DNA of 64,000 bases, taken from the NCBI GenBank assembly GCA_934436245.1, contig CAKSAM010000011.1:14995-78994 (forward strand). The letters run 5' to 3'. Under the pieces are notes generated by a model, which did not search any database, had not been told where the DNA came from, and was given only the letters and a program-made list of their open reading frames with translations. The position numbers and the translations under genes were made by a program. Source of the DNA: an uncultured Acetatifactor sp. (GTDB taxonomy: Bacteria > Bacillota > Clostridia > Lachnospirales > Lachnospiraceae). Numbering within the stretch: the stretch's first letter is position 1; each line of letters starts with the position of its first letter. Positions 33,707 to 43,727 of this stretch are shown in pieces.

Positions 33707-36364
33707 TTAGCCGTTCCAGCGGTTCTTCAGCTTATTCTGTAACCGGTACAGAGTGTTCAGTGCATCTAAAGGGGTCAGCGTCGTCACTTCGATCTCCATC
33801 AGTTCCTTCAGAATATCCTCATCCGTCACAGTATCAAACAGTGACATCTGTGCCAGATCCACCTCATCGTATTTGGGCTGCTTTTTTGCCTTCCCCTCAT
33901 TTTTATTATCAATGGCGATGCTCTGCACCTTTTCCGTAATATCATTGTCCGACAGCTGTTCCACGATCTCCTTGGCACGGTCGATGACCATATCCGGCAC
34001 TCCTGCTAACTTCGCTACCTGGATGCCGTAGCTCTTATCCGCACCGCCCTTTACGATCTTACGTAAGAACACGATATCATCGCCACATTCCTTCACAGCA
34101 ATACAGTAGTTGTTCACATTGTTCATTTTGCCTTCCAGCTCGGTCAGCTCATGGTAATGGGTTGCGAACAGCGTCTTAGCTCCTAAGAGCTTGCGGTTGC
34201 TGATGTGTTCGATCACTGCCCAGGCAATGCTCAGTCCGTCAAAAGTGGAAGTACCTCTTCCGATCTCATCTAAGATCAGAAGGCTCCTGGATGTGGCATT
34301 CCGTAAGATATTCGCCACTTCATTCATCTCCACCATAAAAGTGGACTGACCGCTGGCCAGATCATCCGAAGCTCCCACACGGGTAAAGATCCTGTCTACA
34401 ATACCGATATTAGCGGTTCTGGCAGGAACGAAGCACCCGATCTGTGCCATCAGTACGATCAGTGCCGTCTGACGCATATAAGTGGATTTACCTGCCATAT
34501 TGGGGCCGGTAATGACACTGATACAATGACTACCATTATCCAGATATGTGTCGTTGGCGATAAACATATCATTGGTGATCATCTGTTCCACCACTGGATG
34601 TCTTCCGTCCTTGATGTCAATAACACCCTTTTCATTTAACTTCGGGCGTACATAATGATTGCGCTCCGAAACCAACGACAAAGACGCATACACATCCAGC
34701 TTTGCGATGGCTTTTGCGGTGTTCTGGATGCGGAGCAGTTCCTGCGCAATGGTATCCCGGATTCTGCAGAAGACATCGTATTCCAGTGTCTGTAACTTAT
34801 CCTCCGCATTTAAGATCGTATCTTCCAGTTCCTTTAACCGCGGTGTGGTATATCGCTCCGCATTGGCAAGGGTCTGCTTACGGATATAGTCCTCCGGTAC
34901 CTGATCCTTATAGGAATTGGTCACTTCAAAATAATAACCGAAGACTTTGTTATATTTAATCTTCAGATTCTTGATTCCGGTACGTTCTCTGTCTTCTTCC
35001 TCCAGCTGGGCAAGCCACTGTTTTCCATCGTGCTTGGCGCTGCGCAGTCTGTCTATGGTCTCGTCAAACCCATCCTTGATCATTCCGCCTTCCCTTATGG
35101 AGATCGGCGGTTCTTCAATGATCGCTTCATCGATCAGCTGATAGAGATCCTCCAGTCCATCGATCTGCTCCCTGATTCCTGTCAATTCTTCCTTTTCAAA
35201 CGCAGACAGTACCGTTTTGATGGGTGGCAGCATCTGCAGGGAATTCCGAAATGCGATCAGATCCCTGGGATTTGCCGTCTTATAAGTCACCTTACTGAGC
35301 AGTCGTTCCAGATCATAAATGGGATTTAAGTATTCCCGGATCTCATCCCTGGAGATGGAATCCTGATTCAGCTCCTGGATGGCATCCAGACGCTTCTCCA
35401 TCTCATCCTTCTCGATCAACGGCTGTTCGATGTAATTGCGCAGAAGTCTGGCTCCCATGGCGGTCTTCGTCTTATCTAACACCCACAGAAGAGAGCCTCT
35501 CTTCTGCTTCTCTCTGAGAGTCTCCGTCAGTTCCAGATTCCTTCTGGTGGAACTGTCAAGAAGCATATATTTACTGGTAAGGTAAGGATAAATATGGGTA
35601 AAATGCTCCAGATCCGTCTTCTGGGTATCATACAAATACTGTAACAGTGCTCCCGCCGCTAAAAGCCCCGTAGGGAATTCTTCAACACCAAGTCCGATCA
35701 GCGTATTTACCTTAAAATGTTTCATCAGGATCCGTCTGCAGCCGTCATCATCAAACATATGGGATTCCAGTGCATTCACGGAAATATGTAACCTGGATCT
35801 TAAATCATTCACATCAAATCCGCTGACTAAAAACGCCTCGTTGCAGATAATTTCAGAAGGTTCATACTTCATCAGTTCATCGTTTAATTTTTTCAGATCT
35901 TCGACTTCTGTCACATAATAATCACCGGTAGTTACATCAGCTGCGGAGATACCGATACCATCCGTGGTATAAGCAATACACATCAGATAATTATTTTTAC
36001 CGGCTTCCAGTGACTGGACATTCAGGTTGGTACCGGGTGTCACCACACGGATCACTTCCCGTTTCACCAGTCCCTTGGCAAGCTTCGGATCCTCCACCTG
36101 TTCGCAGATAGCCACTTTATAGCCGCGGCTTACCAATTTGGACAGATAGCCTTCCACGGCATGGTAGGGAATGCCGCACATGGGCGCACGTTCTTCCAGA
36201 CCACAGCTTTTTCCCGTCAGTGTGATCTCCAGTTCCTTGGAAGCCACCAGCGCATCGTCGAAAAACATTTCATAGAAATCTCCCAGACGATAAAAAAGGA
36301 TACAGTCCTTATACTGCTCCTTGGTCTCCATATATTTTTGCATCATTGGTGTCAATTCAGCCAT
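33707..36364 (-). CDS. mutS: MutS, DNA mismatch recognition ATPase
   Basis: Binds mismatches and small loops. The start at 36364 (MAELTPMMQKYMETK) has AGGAG six bases upstream; the in-frame extension of 22 codons would run into a 5' hairpin. Features: mismatch-contact motif LGDFYEMFFDDA (Phe-x-Glu), connector, lever/clamp (about 250-560), and ATPase with GPNMAGKSTYMRQ, Walker B LLILDEIGRGTSTFDG and ATHYHELTEL. Length 885. Its transcript probably continues through mutL, LURP, miaA and the C-S lyase. Confidence 0.97.
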   Translation of the reverse strand: MAELTPMMQKYMETKEQYKDCILFYRLGDFYEMFFDDALVASKELEITLTGKSCGLEERAPMCGIPYHAVEGYLSKLVSRGYKVAICEQVEDPKLAKGLVKREVIRVVTPGTNLNVQSLEAGKNNYLMCIAYTTDGIGISAADVTTGDYYVTEVEDLKKLNDELMKYEPSEIICNEAFLVSGFDVNDLRSRLHISVNALESHMFDDDGCRRILMKHFKVNTLIGLGVEEFPTGLLAAGALLQYLYDTQKTDLEHFTHIYPYLTSKYMLLDSSTRRNLELTETLREKQKRGSLLWVLDKTKTAMGARLLRNYIEQPLIEKDEMEKRLDAIQELNQDSISRDEIREYLNPIYDLERLLSKVTYKTANPRDLIAFRNSLQMLPPIKTVLSAFEKEELTGIREQIDGLEDLYQLIDEAIIEEPPISIREGGMIKDGFDETIDRLRSAKHDGKQWLAQLEEEDRERTGIKNLKIKYNKVFGYYFEVTNSYKDQVPEDYIRKQTLANAERYTTPRLKELEDTILNAEDKLQTLEYDVFCRIRDTIAQELLRIQNTAKAIAKLDVYASLSLVSERNHYVRPKLNEKGVIDIKDGRHPVVEQMITNDMFIANDTYLDNGSHCISVITGPNMAGKSTYMRQTALIVLMAQIGCFVPARTANIGIVDRIFTRVGASDDLASGQSTFMVEMNEVANILRNATSRSLLILDEIGRGTSTFDGLSIAWAVIEHISNRKLLGAKTLFATHYHELTELEGKMNNVNNYCIAVKECGDDIVFLRKIVKGGADKSYGIQVAKLAGVPDMVIDRAKEIVEQLSDNDITEKVQSIAIDNKNEGKAKKQPKYDEVDLAQMSLFDTVTDEDILKELMEIEVTTLTPLDALNTLYRLQNKLKNRWNG

Positions 36365-36400
36365 GATCTTCTCCTGTTCTGTAAAAGGATCCACGACAAA

Positions 36401-36428
36401 GCGGACACGCAAAAGCTTGCGTATCCGC
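36401..36428 (-). other. hairpin at the 5' end of the mutS transcript
   Basis: Minus strand GCGGATACGCAA-GCTT-TTGCGTGTCCGC, a 12-base stem with one G-U pair and a four-base loop, starting within a few bases of the predicted transcription start and ending 36 bases before the mutS ATG. It could stabilise the mRNA 5' end. It is followed by no T run, so termination is not expected. Confidence 0.55.
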
Positions 36429-36432
36429 ATCT

Positions 36433-36461
36433 ATCTTAGCACAAAATATTGAGGTTGTAAA
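36433..36461 (-). promoter_or_regulatory. predicted promoter of mutS
   Basis: Minus strand: -35 TTTACA (36461-36456), 17-base spacer, -10 TAAGAT (36438-36433). Start would be near 36426, at the base of the 5' hairpin. It lies between the SulP gene end and mutS. Confidence 0.6.
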
Positions 36462-36475
36462 TTAAAGAACCCCTA

Positions 36476-36495
36476 TGAAAAATGATAGTTTTTCA
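36476..36495 (-). terminator. weak hairpin after the SulP gene
   Basis: Minus strand TGAAAAA / TTTTTCA, a seven-base A/T-rich stem with a six-base loop, 4 bases past the SulP stop. Stability is low and no T run follows; a weak terminator at best. Confidence 0.3.
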
Positions 36496-36498
36496 CAC

Positions 36499-38148
36499 TT
36501 ACTGTAGCTTTGCTGCGCGTTCCAGTGCATCATCAATATGGGCACAGACATTTTCTCTGCCCACCTTATCTAAGAAGCCGCTCTTCTCCATGACATGCAT
36601 GGGCTGTTCCCCTACATGGGACAGAATGATCTGGATGTTTTTCTTTTTACAGTCCACATATAACTGCTCCAGATTGTGCATGGCTGTGGCGTCGATGGCG
36701 CTCACGCTGCGCATACGCAGTACCAGGCAATTCATCTTCTCATCTAATGTGATCTTCAGGATCTTATCCGCTGCGCCGAAGAATAAGGGGCCGCTCACTT
36801 CATAGACCATGGTATTGTGAGGTACGGCTCTTAAGGACAGGCTGTCCGCATCATCCTCATCATCCACGTATTTCCAGCCTTCCACTTCCGTCACATCGCT
36901 CATACGCTTCATGAACAGAATGGCTGCCAGTAAAATACCTACCTCGATCGCTACTACCAGATCGAATACGACAGTCAGTACAAATGTGGTCACCAGAACG
37001 ATAATGTCACTCTTGGGTGCGGTCTTGCACAGACCTACGAATTTACGCCAGTCACACATGTTGTAAGCCACCATGAACAGAATGGCTGCAATGGTGGGCA
37101 TGGGGATCAGTGCCGCATAAGGCATCAATACTACCAGAATCAACAAAAGGGTAACGGAGTGCACCATGCCGGCAATGGGGGTACGTCCGCCGTTTTTCAC
37201 ATTGGCAGCAGTTCTCGCAATAGCTCCGGTAGCAGGGATCCCACCGAACAGTGCGGAAGTAATGTTGCCTGCACCCTGGGCGATCAGTTCCATATTAGAA
37301 CGATGTCTGCTGTTCACCATGCTGTCTGCCACCACACAGGAAAGCAGAGACTCGATGGCTGCCAGAATAGCAATGGTGAAAGCATCCGGCAGGACATTCT
37401 GTACCGTCTTAAGACTGAAGGTGGGCAGAGAAATTGACGGAAGCTTATTGGAAATCTCATACAGATCTCCAATCGTATTTACATTCATGTTAAGCAGTGC
37501 TACCATGGCACTTCCTACCAGTACTGCGATCAGAGAAGGGGGGATCTTCTTGCAGAAGCCCGGCAGATACTGCCACAGGATCAGGATCAGGAGACTGATC
37601 ACGCCTACAAGCAGCGCCTGCACATTGGTAGTGGAGATGAACTGAAATACTGCTTTTAATTTGTCCATGGTCTCGATCAGCGGATCTTTGCTGACGATGG
37701 TCAGTCCCAGAAAATCCTTGATCTGTCCGATAAAGATGGTCACAGCGATACCAGAAGTAAAACCAGTGGTAATTGTATAAGGAATAAATTTAATCAGATT
37801 ACCAAGTCGTAAGAAGCCCATCAGGATCAGGATCACACCAGCTAACAGGGTTGCAATGATCAGTCCATCCATGCCGTTCTTCGCTACAATTCCTGCAACA
37901 ATGGTGGCAAAAGCCGCCGTAGGTCCTGCGATCTGTACACGGCTGCCCCCTAAGAAAGAGATCACAAATCCTGCGGTGATTGCCGTATAAATACCCTTTT
38001 CCGGTGTTACTCCGGAAGCCAGTGCAAGTGCAATGGATAAAGGCAGGGCAATGATCGCCACAATGATACCTGCGATCACATCTTTTACAAACTGTTCTTT
38101 CGTGTAGCTTTTCATCACAGAGAAAAGCTTCGGTTTCAATTTTTCCAT
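36499..38148 (-). CDS. SulP family inorganic anion transporter with STAS domain
   Basis: Integral membrane anion transporter (sulfate, bicarbonate or another anion; not resolved). The 549-residue protein has a membrane region of about 12-14 segments (20-440), including the family stretch PLSIALALASGVTPEKGIYTAITAGFVISFLGGSRVQIAGPTAAF and ALFGGIPATGAIARTAANVKNGGRTPIAGMVHS. A C-terminal cytoplasmic STAS domain follows (about 445-545, VYEVSGPLFFGAADKI and RMRSVSAIDATAMHNLEQL). AGGAGA precedes the ATG. It is flanked by a terminator upstream and stands alone. Confidence 0.93.
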   Translation of the reverse strand: MEKLKPKLFSVMKSYTKEQFVKDVIAGIIVAIIALPLSIALALASGVTPEKGIYTAITAGFVISFLGGSRVQIAGPTAAFATIVAGIVAKNGMDGLIIATLLAGVILILMGFLRLGNLIKFIPYTITTGFTSGIAVTIFIGQIKDFLGLTIVSKDPLIETMDKLKAVFQFISTTNVQALLVGVISLLILILWQYLPGFCKKIPPSLIAVLVGSAMVALLNMNVNTIGDLYEISNKLPSISLPTFSLKTVQNVLPDAFTIAILAAIESLLSCVVADSMVNSRHRSNMELIAQGAGNITSALFGGIPATGAIARTAANVKNGGRTPIAGMVHSVTLLLILVVLMPYAALIPMPTIAAILFMVAYNMCDWRKFVGLCKTAPKSDIIVLVTTFVLTVVFDLVVAIEVGILLAAILFMKRMSDVTEVEGWKYVDDEDDADSLSLRAVPHNTMVYEVSGPLFFGAADKILKITLDEKMNCLVLRMRSVSAIDATAMHNLEQLYVDCKKKNIQIILSHVGEQPMHVMEKSGFLDKVGRENVCAHIDDALERAAKLQ

Positions 38149-38176
38149 AACATTCTCCTAAATATAATCTCCTCAG

Positions 38177-38227
38177 TAAAAAGACCCATGTGAAATTATA
38201 AAATTTTTATAAAATCACACGGGTCTT
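38177..38227 (-). terminator. terminator after the diguanylate cyclase gene
   Basis: Minus strand AAGACCCGTGTGA / TCACATGGGTCTT (one mismatch) encloses a further A/T stem, and TTT follows to make a five-base T run. It begins about 60 bases past the GGDEF gene stop. Confidence 0.8.
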
Positions 38228-38288
38228 ATCATAGCTCTATTTTTTAAGCTTTGCAAGACTTTTTTATTATTTTAAAACTATATTTAAA

Positions 38289-39341
38289 CTATTCTACAAT
38301 ACGGTTTTTACCGTTATTTTTGGCAGAATATAATTTCCGGTCCACCGAAGTTAACAATAGATCCAGCTGTTTATCAGCCTCATAACGTTCCATTCCACCA
38401 CTGATGGTAATATCCGTCTGTCTGGTATTCTGAGAATATCTCCTTAAGCCTTCCTGGATATTCCGGAACGAATGCAGCACCTGTTCCCGATCATCCTGTT
38501 CAAACACCAGCATAAACTCCTCGCCGCCGAACCGGGCTGCGATTCCTTTTCCCATCATTTCGTCCAACATCAGTCTGCCAGCTTCCCTCAGTACATCATC
38601 ACCGTATCCATGCCCATAGGTATCATTGACCGCCTTGAAATCATCTACATCCATCAATACGATCCAGAAGTTCTTCCCCGGCTTGCGCATCCATTCATTT
38701 ACCTGGTTTACAAGATAGCGTCTATTATACAGCCTGGTCAGAGGATCATGGTTCGCTGCAAATTCCAGATCTTCACTGAGACTCAGCAATTGCTTTCGTT
38801 GTTCCTCGTACCTTCTGAGCAATTCAAATATCATGGCAAATACAGACACTCCCACAATAACAAAGGATCCAAGCGTAGTTCCGATCTTACCCGCTTCATC
38901 CATATTTCTCCATATGGAAGGCCGTTCAAAGCTGCTCATCATGATCACCAGATATTCCAGCAGTGTGACCGCAAAAGAAACGATGACCACATTTCTTGGG
39001 AAAAATATCGCAAGGCCTACGATCCCCAGGATCAGATATACGATAGAGGCATTCCCGTAGCAATAATACAAATAAGGAAATTCAAACCATACAAGTATTA
39101 ATATGATCAAGACCGCCGGTATTTGCACCTTTTTCGAAGTCCACCCGGCAATGCCGATGGTCACGATCATCAGCAGGCATATCCCACAGAGTATGGTCGG
39201 CAATTTCGTACCGTGAATACAGAAATTACGGATTGTTCCGATCAAATTTGCGGTGGAAGCCGTTATCGTCAGGATCTGATACATTTTCCAGGACATGTCC
39301 TGTTCCAGTTCTATTCTTTTTTTCTTCTCTTGTTCTTCCAT
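38289..39341 (-). CDS. membrane-bound diguanylate cyclase (GGDEF)
   Basis: Makes cyclic di-GMP. The N-terminal half has about six membrane segments (25-175) of no recognised sensor family, then a short coiled linker (LRRYEEQRKQLLSLSEDLEFAA) and a GGDEF domain (about 190-350) beginning NHDPLTRLYNRRYL, with DVDDFKAVNDTYGHGYGD and the signature GGEEF at 272-276. The four residues at the usual inhibitory RxxD site are MGKG, so product inhibition through that site is unlikely. No EAL or PilZ gene is visible here. AAAGGG precedes the ATG. Confidence 0.94.
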   Translation of the reverse strand: MEEQEKKKRIELEQDMSWKMYQILTITASTANLIGTIRNFCIHGTKLPTILCGICLLMIVTIGIAGWTSKKVQIPAVLIILILVWFEFPYLYYCYGNASIVYLILGIVGLAIFFPRNVVIVSFAVTLLEYLVIMMSSFERPSIWRNMDEAGKIGTTLGSFVIVGVSVFAMIFELLRRYEEQRKQLLSLSEDLEFAANHDPLTRLYNRRYLVNQVNEWMRKPGKNFWIVLMDVDDFKAVNDTYGHGYGDDVLREAGRLMLDEMMGKGIAARFGGEEFMLVFEQDDREQVLHSFRNIQEGLRRYSQNTRQTDITISGGMERYEADKQLDLLLTSVDRKLYSAKNNGKNRIVE

Positions 39342-39390
39342 TTCGATTCCCTTTTACAATTTATTCGTCTGTCATATTTATTCATCAAAG

Positions 39391-40806
39391 TCATGACTGA
39401 ACCATATGTCCCATATAATAAAATCCATGGCATTCATCCAGTGAAACATTCACAAGTTTTCCCACCAGTGATGCATCTCCCGGAAAATGTACCAACGTAT
39501 TATTTGACATTCTTCCGGTCACTAAGGAGCTGTCATTTTCATTGATCTCTTCCACCAGCACATCGCAGATTTGTCCCTGATACCTGGACACCTGTTCCCT
39601 GGCTGTCTCCTGCACAGTCTTAAGCACCCGGTCAAATTGCTCCTTTACCAGTTCCTCCGGCACCTGTTCCATGGCTGCAGCCGGTGTTCCGGTTCGTTTG
39701 GAATAGATAAAGGTAAAGGCATTGTCGTATTTTACGCGGCGGATCACATCGATGGTCTCGTCTACGTCCTCCTTTGTCTCTCCGGGGAATCCTACGATAA
39801 TATCCGTAGTGATCGCCATATCCGGAATCTCCTTACGGATCTTCTCCGCCAGCTCCAGATACTGCTCCTTGGTATAACGGCGGTTCATTGCTTTTAATAT
39901 CTTCGTGGAACCGGACTGCAAAGGAAGATGGAGGTGTCTGCATATCTTCTTGGAATGCTTCATCACCTCGATCAGCTCATCTGACAGATCCTTGGGGTGG
40001 GAGGTCATGAAACGGATCCGCTCCAATCCCTCGATTTTTTCTACTTCCTGCAGAAGCTGCGCAAAAGTAATGGGCTCTTCCAGATTTTTACCGTAGGAAT
40101 TTACATTTTGTCCCAGCAGCATGATCTCTACAACGCCGTCTGCAACCAGTCCCTCGATCTCCCGGATGATATCCTTCGGATTACGACTGCGCTCCCTGCC
40201 ACGGACATAAGGTACAATACAGTAGCTGCAGAAATTATTGCAGCCGAACATAATATTGATACCTGATTTGAAAGAATACTTTCTCTCCACCGGCAGATCT
40301 TCCACGATTTTGTCCGTATCCTTCCAGATATCAATGACCATTCCCTCATTTTCAAACAGGGAGCATAACAGCTCTGCAAATTTGAAAATATTATGAGTTC
40401 CGAAGATCAGATCCACGAAACGGTAACTGTTTTTGATTTTCTCGATCACGGAAGGTTCCTGCATCATACAGCCGCACAGTGCGATCTTCATATGAGGATT
40501 TTTCCTTTTGTAGCCGTTTAATACTCCCAGTCTTCCATAGACACGCTGATTGGCATTGTCTCTCACCGTACAGGTATTATAGATCACAAAATCCGCATTC
40601 TCATCTTCAATGATCTCATAGCCGACTTTTTCCAGGATTCCCACCAGTTTTTCCGAGTCCCTGGCGTTCATCTGGCACCCGAAAGTAGTCACACAGCAGG
40701 TAGGCTTTCTGCCCAGTTCTTCTCCAAGCTTTGCCACATAACCGGAGGCTTTCTCCATAAAATAATACTGTCTGTCGGTTTCGTTCATTTGTGTTACATT
40801 TGTCAT
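39391..40806 (-). CDS. miaB: MiaB, tRNA-2-methylthio-N6-dimethylallyladenosine synthase
   Basis: Radical-SAM methylthiotransferase modifying i6A37, the product of MiaA. Order of parts: an N-terminal methylthiotransferase domain with Cys in TTFGCQMNARDSEKL, NTCTVRDNA and ALCGCMMQEP; radical-SAM motif CNNFCSYCIVPYVRGRERSR; HLHLPLQSGS; and a C-terminal TRAM domain (about 395-465). Length 471 includes a roughly 30-residue N-terminal extension. It lies 35 bases after pepT. An ATG six codons inside is an alternative start. Confidence 0.96.
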   Translation of the reverse strand: MTNVTQMNETDRQYYFMEKASGYVAKLGEELGRKPTCCVTTFGCQMNARDSEKLVGILEKVGYEIIEDENADFVIYNTCTVRDNANQRVYGRLGVLNGYKRKNPHMKIALCGCMMQEPSVIEKIKNSYRFVDLIFGTHNIFKFAELLCSLFENEGMVIDIWKDTDKIVEDLPVERKYSFKSGINIMFGCNNFCSYCIVPYVRGRERSRNPKDIIREIEGLVADGVVEIMLLGQNVNSYGKNLEEPITFAQLLQEVEKIEGLERIRFMTSHPKDLSDELIEVMKHSKKICRHLHLPLQSGSTKILKAMNRRYTKEQYLELAEKIRKEIPDMAITTDIIVGFPGETKEDVDETIDVIRRVKYDNAFTFIYSKRTGTPAAAMEQVPEELVKEQFDRVLKTVQETAREQVSRYQGQICDVLVEEINENDSSLVTGRMSNNTLVHFPGDASLVGKLVNVSLDECHGFYYMGHMVQS

Positions 40807-40841
40807 ATAAAAAATGTTGCCTTTCTAAATATCTGTATCTA

Positions 40842-42074
40842 TTATCTGTCTGCGTATTTTGCTGCAATGGCGATCAATAGTCCGGTCGTTTTTTCCATGG
40901 ACTGTACACAGGCATACTCATATCTGCCGTGATAATTTTCTCCGCCGGTGCACAGGTTCGGGCAGGGCAGTCCCATGAAGGACAGTCTGGCGCCGTCGGT
41001 ACCGCCGCGGATGGGAGATACTTTGGGTTCGATCCCCATCTCTTCCATAGCTGCTTTCGCGTTGTCGATCAGGTGCATATGCTGCTCCATGATCTCTCGC
41101 ATATTATAGTAAGAATCTTTCATATCCACTATAACGGTGCCTTCCCCATACTTCCGGTTCAGGAAATCCGCACAGGATAAAAACAGCTCTTTTTTCTGTT
41201 CAAACAGCTGTCTGTTATGATCACGGATAATATAATCCGCAGTAGCTTCCTCCACATTGCCGCTTATGGCATCCAGATGGAAGAAGCCCTCATAGCCTTC
41301 GGTATACATTGGATTCTGCTCCACCGGCAGCAGCTTCTGGAACTCCTGCGCGATCAGGATGGCATTTTTCATTTTGCCCTTGGCGGAACCGGGATGTACA
41401 CTTCTGCCATAGACATGAAGCTTCGCTCCGGCAGCATTGAAGTTCTCATATTCCAATTCGCCCAGTGCACCACCGTCTACGGTATACGCATAATCCGCAC
41501 CAAACAGCTCCACATCAAAATGATCCGCTCCGGCACCGACTTCCTCATCCGGGGTGAAACCGATGCGGATCCTGCCGTGCTTTTTCTCAGGATGATTTAA
41601 CAAGTCTTCCGCCATGGTCATGATCTCAGCAACACCTGCCTTGTCATCCGCGCCAAGCAGCGTCGTTCCGTCTGTCACGATCAGATCTTTTCCCACATAA
41701 TTTAACAGCTCCGGGAAATCCGCTGTCTTCATAATGATGTTTTCTGCTGCATTCAGTACGATATCTTTTCCGTCATAATTCTCCACGATCCGGGGCTTCA
41801 CATTGGTATCCGTCACTGCGGGAGAAGTATCCATATGGGCAATAAATCCAAGCACCGGTGCATTCTCGCAGCCTGCGGATGCAGGAACAGTGGCATAGAC
41901 ATAGCAGTGCTCCCGATCATAAGTGATCTCTGTGGCACCCATAGTCTCCAGTTCACTGACAAGCAGACCTGCCAGGTCATGCTGCTTCATGGTGCTGGGG
42001 GTTGTGGTGCTCTCTTCACTGGACTGGGTATCGATCTTCACATATCGTAAAAAATTCTCTATCGTCTTAGTCAT
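40842..42074 (-). CDS. pepT: PepT, peptidase T (tripeptide aminopeptidase)
   Basis: Zinc aminopeptidase of family M20 that removes the N-terminal residue of tripeptides. The start at 42074 ([18 protein letters not shown]) has AGGAG; the open frame extends 37 codons further but runs into the promoter. Metal-binding motifs: [12 protein letters not shown] (His-x-Asp), [33 protein letters not shown], and [31 protein letters not shown]. Length 410 is normal. It precedes miaB and has its own promoter. Confidence 0.96.
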   Translation of the reverse strand: MTKTIENFLRYVKIDTQSSEESTTTPSTMKQHDLAGLLVSELETMGATEITYDREHCYVYATVPASAGCENAPVLGFIAHMDTSPAVTDTNVKPRIVENYDGKDIVLNAAENIIMKTADFPELLNYVGKDLIVTDGTTLLGADDKAGVAEIMTMAEDLLNHPEKKHGRIRIGFTPDEEVGAGADHFDVELFGADYAYTVDGGALGELEYENFNAAGAKLHVYGRSVHPGSAKGKMKNAILIAQEFQKLLPVEQNPMYTEGYEGFFHLDAISGNVEEATADYIIRDHNRQLFEQKKELFLSCADFLNRKYGEGTVIVDMKDSYYNMREIMEQHMHLIDNAKAAMEEMGIEPKVSPIRGGTDGARLSFMGLPCPNLCTGGENYHGRYEYACVQSMEKTTGLLIAIAAKYADR

Positions 42075-42156
42075 AATCTCACTCCTAACGTTTCTACATA
42101 AATACAACTTATCCGGGCTTGTTCTTTTCTTAAATTCGCATAGCCGCATCTTATTC

Positions 42157-42185
42157 ATCATATCATGGTGGCCGCATCGCTTCAA
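42157..42185 (-). promoter_or_regulatory. predicted promoter of pepT
   Basis: Minus strand: -35 TTGAAG (42185-42180), 17-base spacer, -10 TATGAT (42162-42157). An A/T-rich stretch upstream (42186-42220, repeated TTTAAATTA units) could act as an UP element. Leader about 75 bases. Confidence 0.6.
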
Positions 42186-42237
42186 TATTTAATTTAATTT
42201 AAAAGATAATTTAAAAGGTAATTTCCGGGGTAATTGT

Positions 42238-43611
42238 TCAGAGCTTATAGGTTCTTATTTCCTGGCAGATTCCCTTCGACAGCATCACCACCGCCAGTAG
42301 ATTCGGCACCGCCATCAGGCCGTTACAGATATCCGAGAAATCCCATACCGCTTCCAGTGAACAGACGGCACCTAAAAAAGCCGCTATACCATATCCCACT
42401 CGGTACCATCCGGTCCGGCGGCATCGTCCCATCAGATATTCAAAGGCTTTCTCTCCCTGATATTCCCAGGCAATAATTGTAGCAAACGCAAACAATGTGA
42501 TAGATAGTGTAAGCATCCATTCCCCCACCCTGCCAAAGGTGGCAGAAAATACAGCGATCATAAGCACTGTTCCGTTCAAAAGCTCCCCCTGTGGATCCCT
42601 CTGTCCCAGCATGCCGCTGGATGCTATGGCAAGCCCTGTCAGGGAACAGATCACAATGGTATCCATAAAAACTCCCGTCATGCTGATATAGCCTTGCTGC
42701 ACCGCATCCGATGTATCTGCGCAAGCCGCACTGATACCGGCTGCTCCGAGTCCCGCTTCGTTGGAAAATACACCACGGGAGACACCATAGCGCATAGCCT
42801 GCCTGCCGGAACATAAAAATCCAATGCTCCCTCCTGCCATAGCTTCCGGGCAGAAAGCACCCCGCAGGATCTGCCAAATTCCTGCCGGTAAATTATGTAA
42901 ATGCGTAAAGATCACCATGCCTGTTCCGAACAGATAAAATACTGCCATACAGGGTACCAGATATTCCGTGACCCTTGCTATTTTATCGATTCCTCCAAGG
43001 ATCACCAGAATCGTAAGGATACCAAGTACTAGCCCTGTCGCTGTCCGTCCGGCTCCAAAAGTCACTGTCAGTGCCTCCGCAATAGAATTCCCCTGGGTCA
43101 TATTCCCCATGCCAAAGGAGGCCAGCACTGCAAATATTGCAAACAGTACCGCAAGGATCCTCCCCGTGCGTCTATACGGAAATGCATTTTGCAGAACATA
43201 CATGGGACCACCCACCGGTTTTCCTTTGTGATCTCTTACACGATATCTGACACACAGCGTACTTTCCACCAGTTTGGTCGACAGTCCGATGATCCCGGAC
43301 AAAAGCATCCAGAACAATGCTCCCGGTCCTCCCAGTACCATGGCAGTAGCCACGCCTACGATATTTCCCGTGCCTATCGTTGCCGCCAGTTCCGTAGTCA
43401 GGGCTGAAAAAGAAGAAACCCCTTCCCCATCTGTGCTTTTCCTGCTCTTAGGATGGAACACAAGTCTGAGTGCCGCCAACAGTTTTCTCAAGGGAAGAAA
43501 GCGCAGACTTATCATCAGATAGCAGCCACAGCCCAATAATAAAAGAATAAGCCAGGGGCCCCATACGATCCGGTCTGCCTGCTGTAAAAAGCCTGTTACC
43601 TCTGTGATCAT
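42238..43611 (-). CDS. alanine or glycine:cation symporter (AGCS family)
   Basis: Sodium-coupled importer of small neutral amino acids. The 457-residue protein has about ten membrane segments and the family motifs GTGNIVGVATAMVLGGPGALFWMLLSGIIGLSTKLVESTL, GGPMYVLQNAF, FGMGNMTQGNSIAEAL and SRGVFSNEAGLGAAGISAACADT, the AGCS signature. AGGGAGA lies before the ATG. It is flanked by pepT and by the two-component unit, with intergenic spaces of over 100 bases, and is probably its own unit. Confidence 0.93.
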   Translation of the reverse strand: MITEVTGFLQQADRIVWGPWLILLLLGCGCYLMISLRFLPLRKLLAALRLVFHPKSRKSTDGEGVSSFSALTTELAATIGTGNIVGVATAMVLGGPGALFWMLLSGIIGLSTKLVESTLCVRYRVRDHKGKPVGGPMYVLQNAFPYRRTGRILAVLFAIFAVLASFGMGNMTQGNSIAEALTVTFGAGRTATGLVLGILTILVILGGIDKIARVTEYLVPCMAVFYLFGTGMVIFTHLHNLPAGIWQILRGAFCPEAMAGGSIGFLCSGRQAMRYGVSRGVFSNEAGLGAAGISAACADTSDAVQQGYISMTGVFMDTIVICSLTGLAIASSGMLGQRDPQGELLNGTVLMIAVFSATFGRVGEWMLTLSITLFAFATIIAWEYQGEKAFEYLMGRCRRTGWYRVGYGIAAFLGAVCSLEAVWDFSDICNGLMAVPNLLAVVMLSKGICQEIRTYKL

Positions 43612-43727
43612 AAAAAATCTGTCTCCCTGACTTATTTTTCTAAACTATATTCTTTATTTTTCTATTTTATACCGTTGCTATCACTGTCCGGCTGTTTTTC
43701 CGGATTCCTGTATTTTTCGGAATGTAT

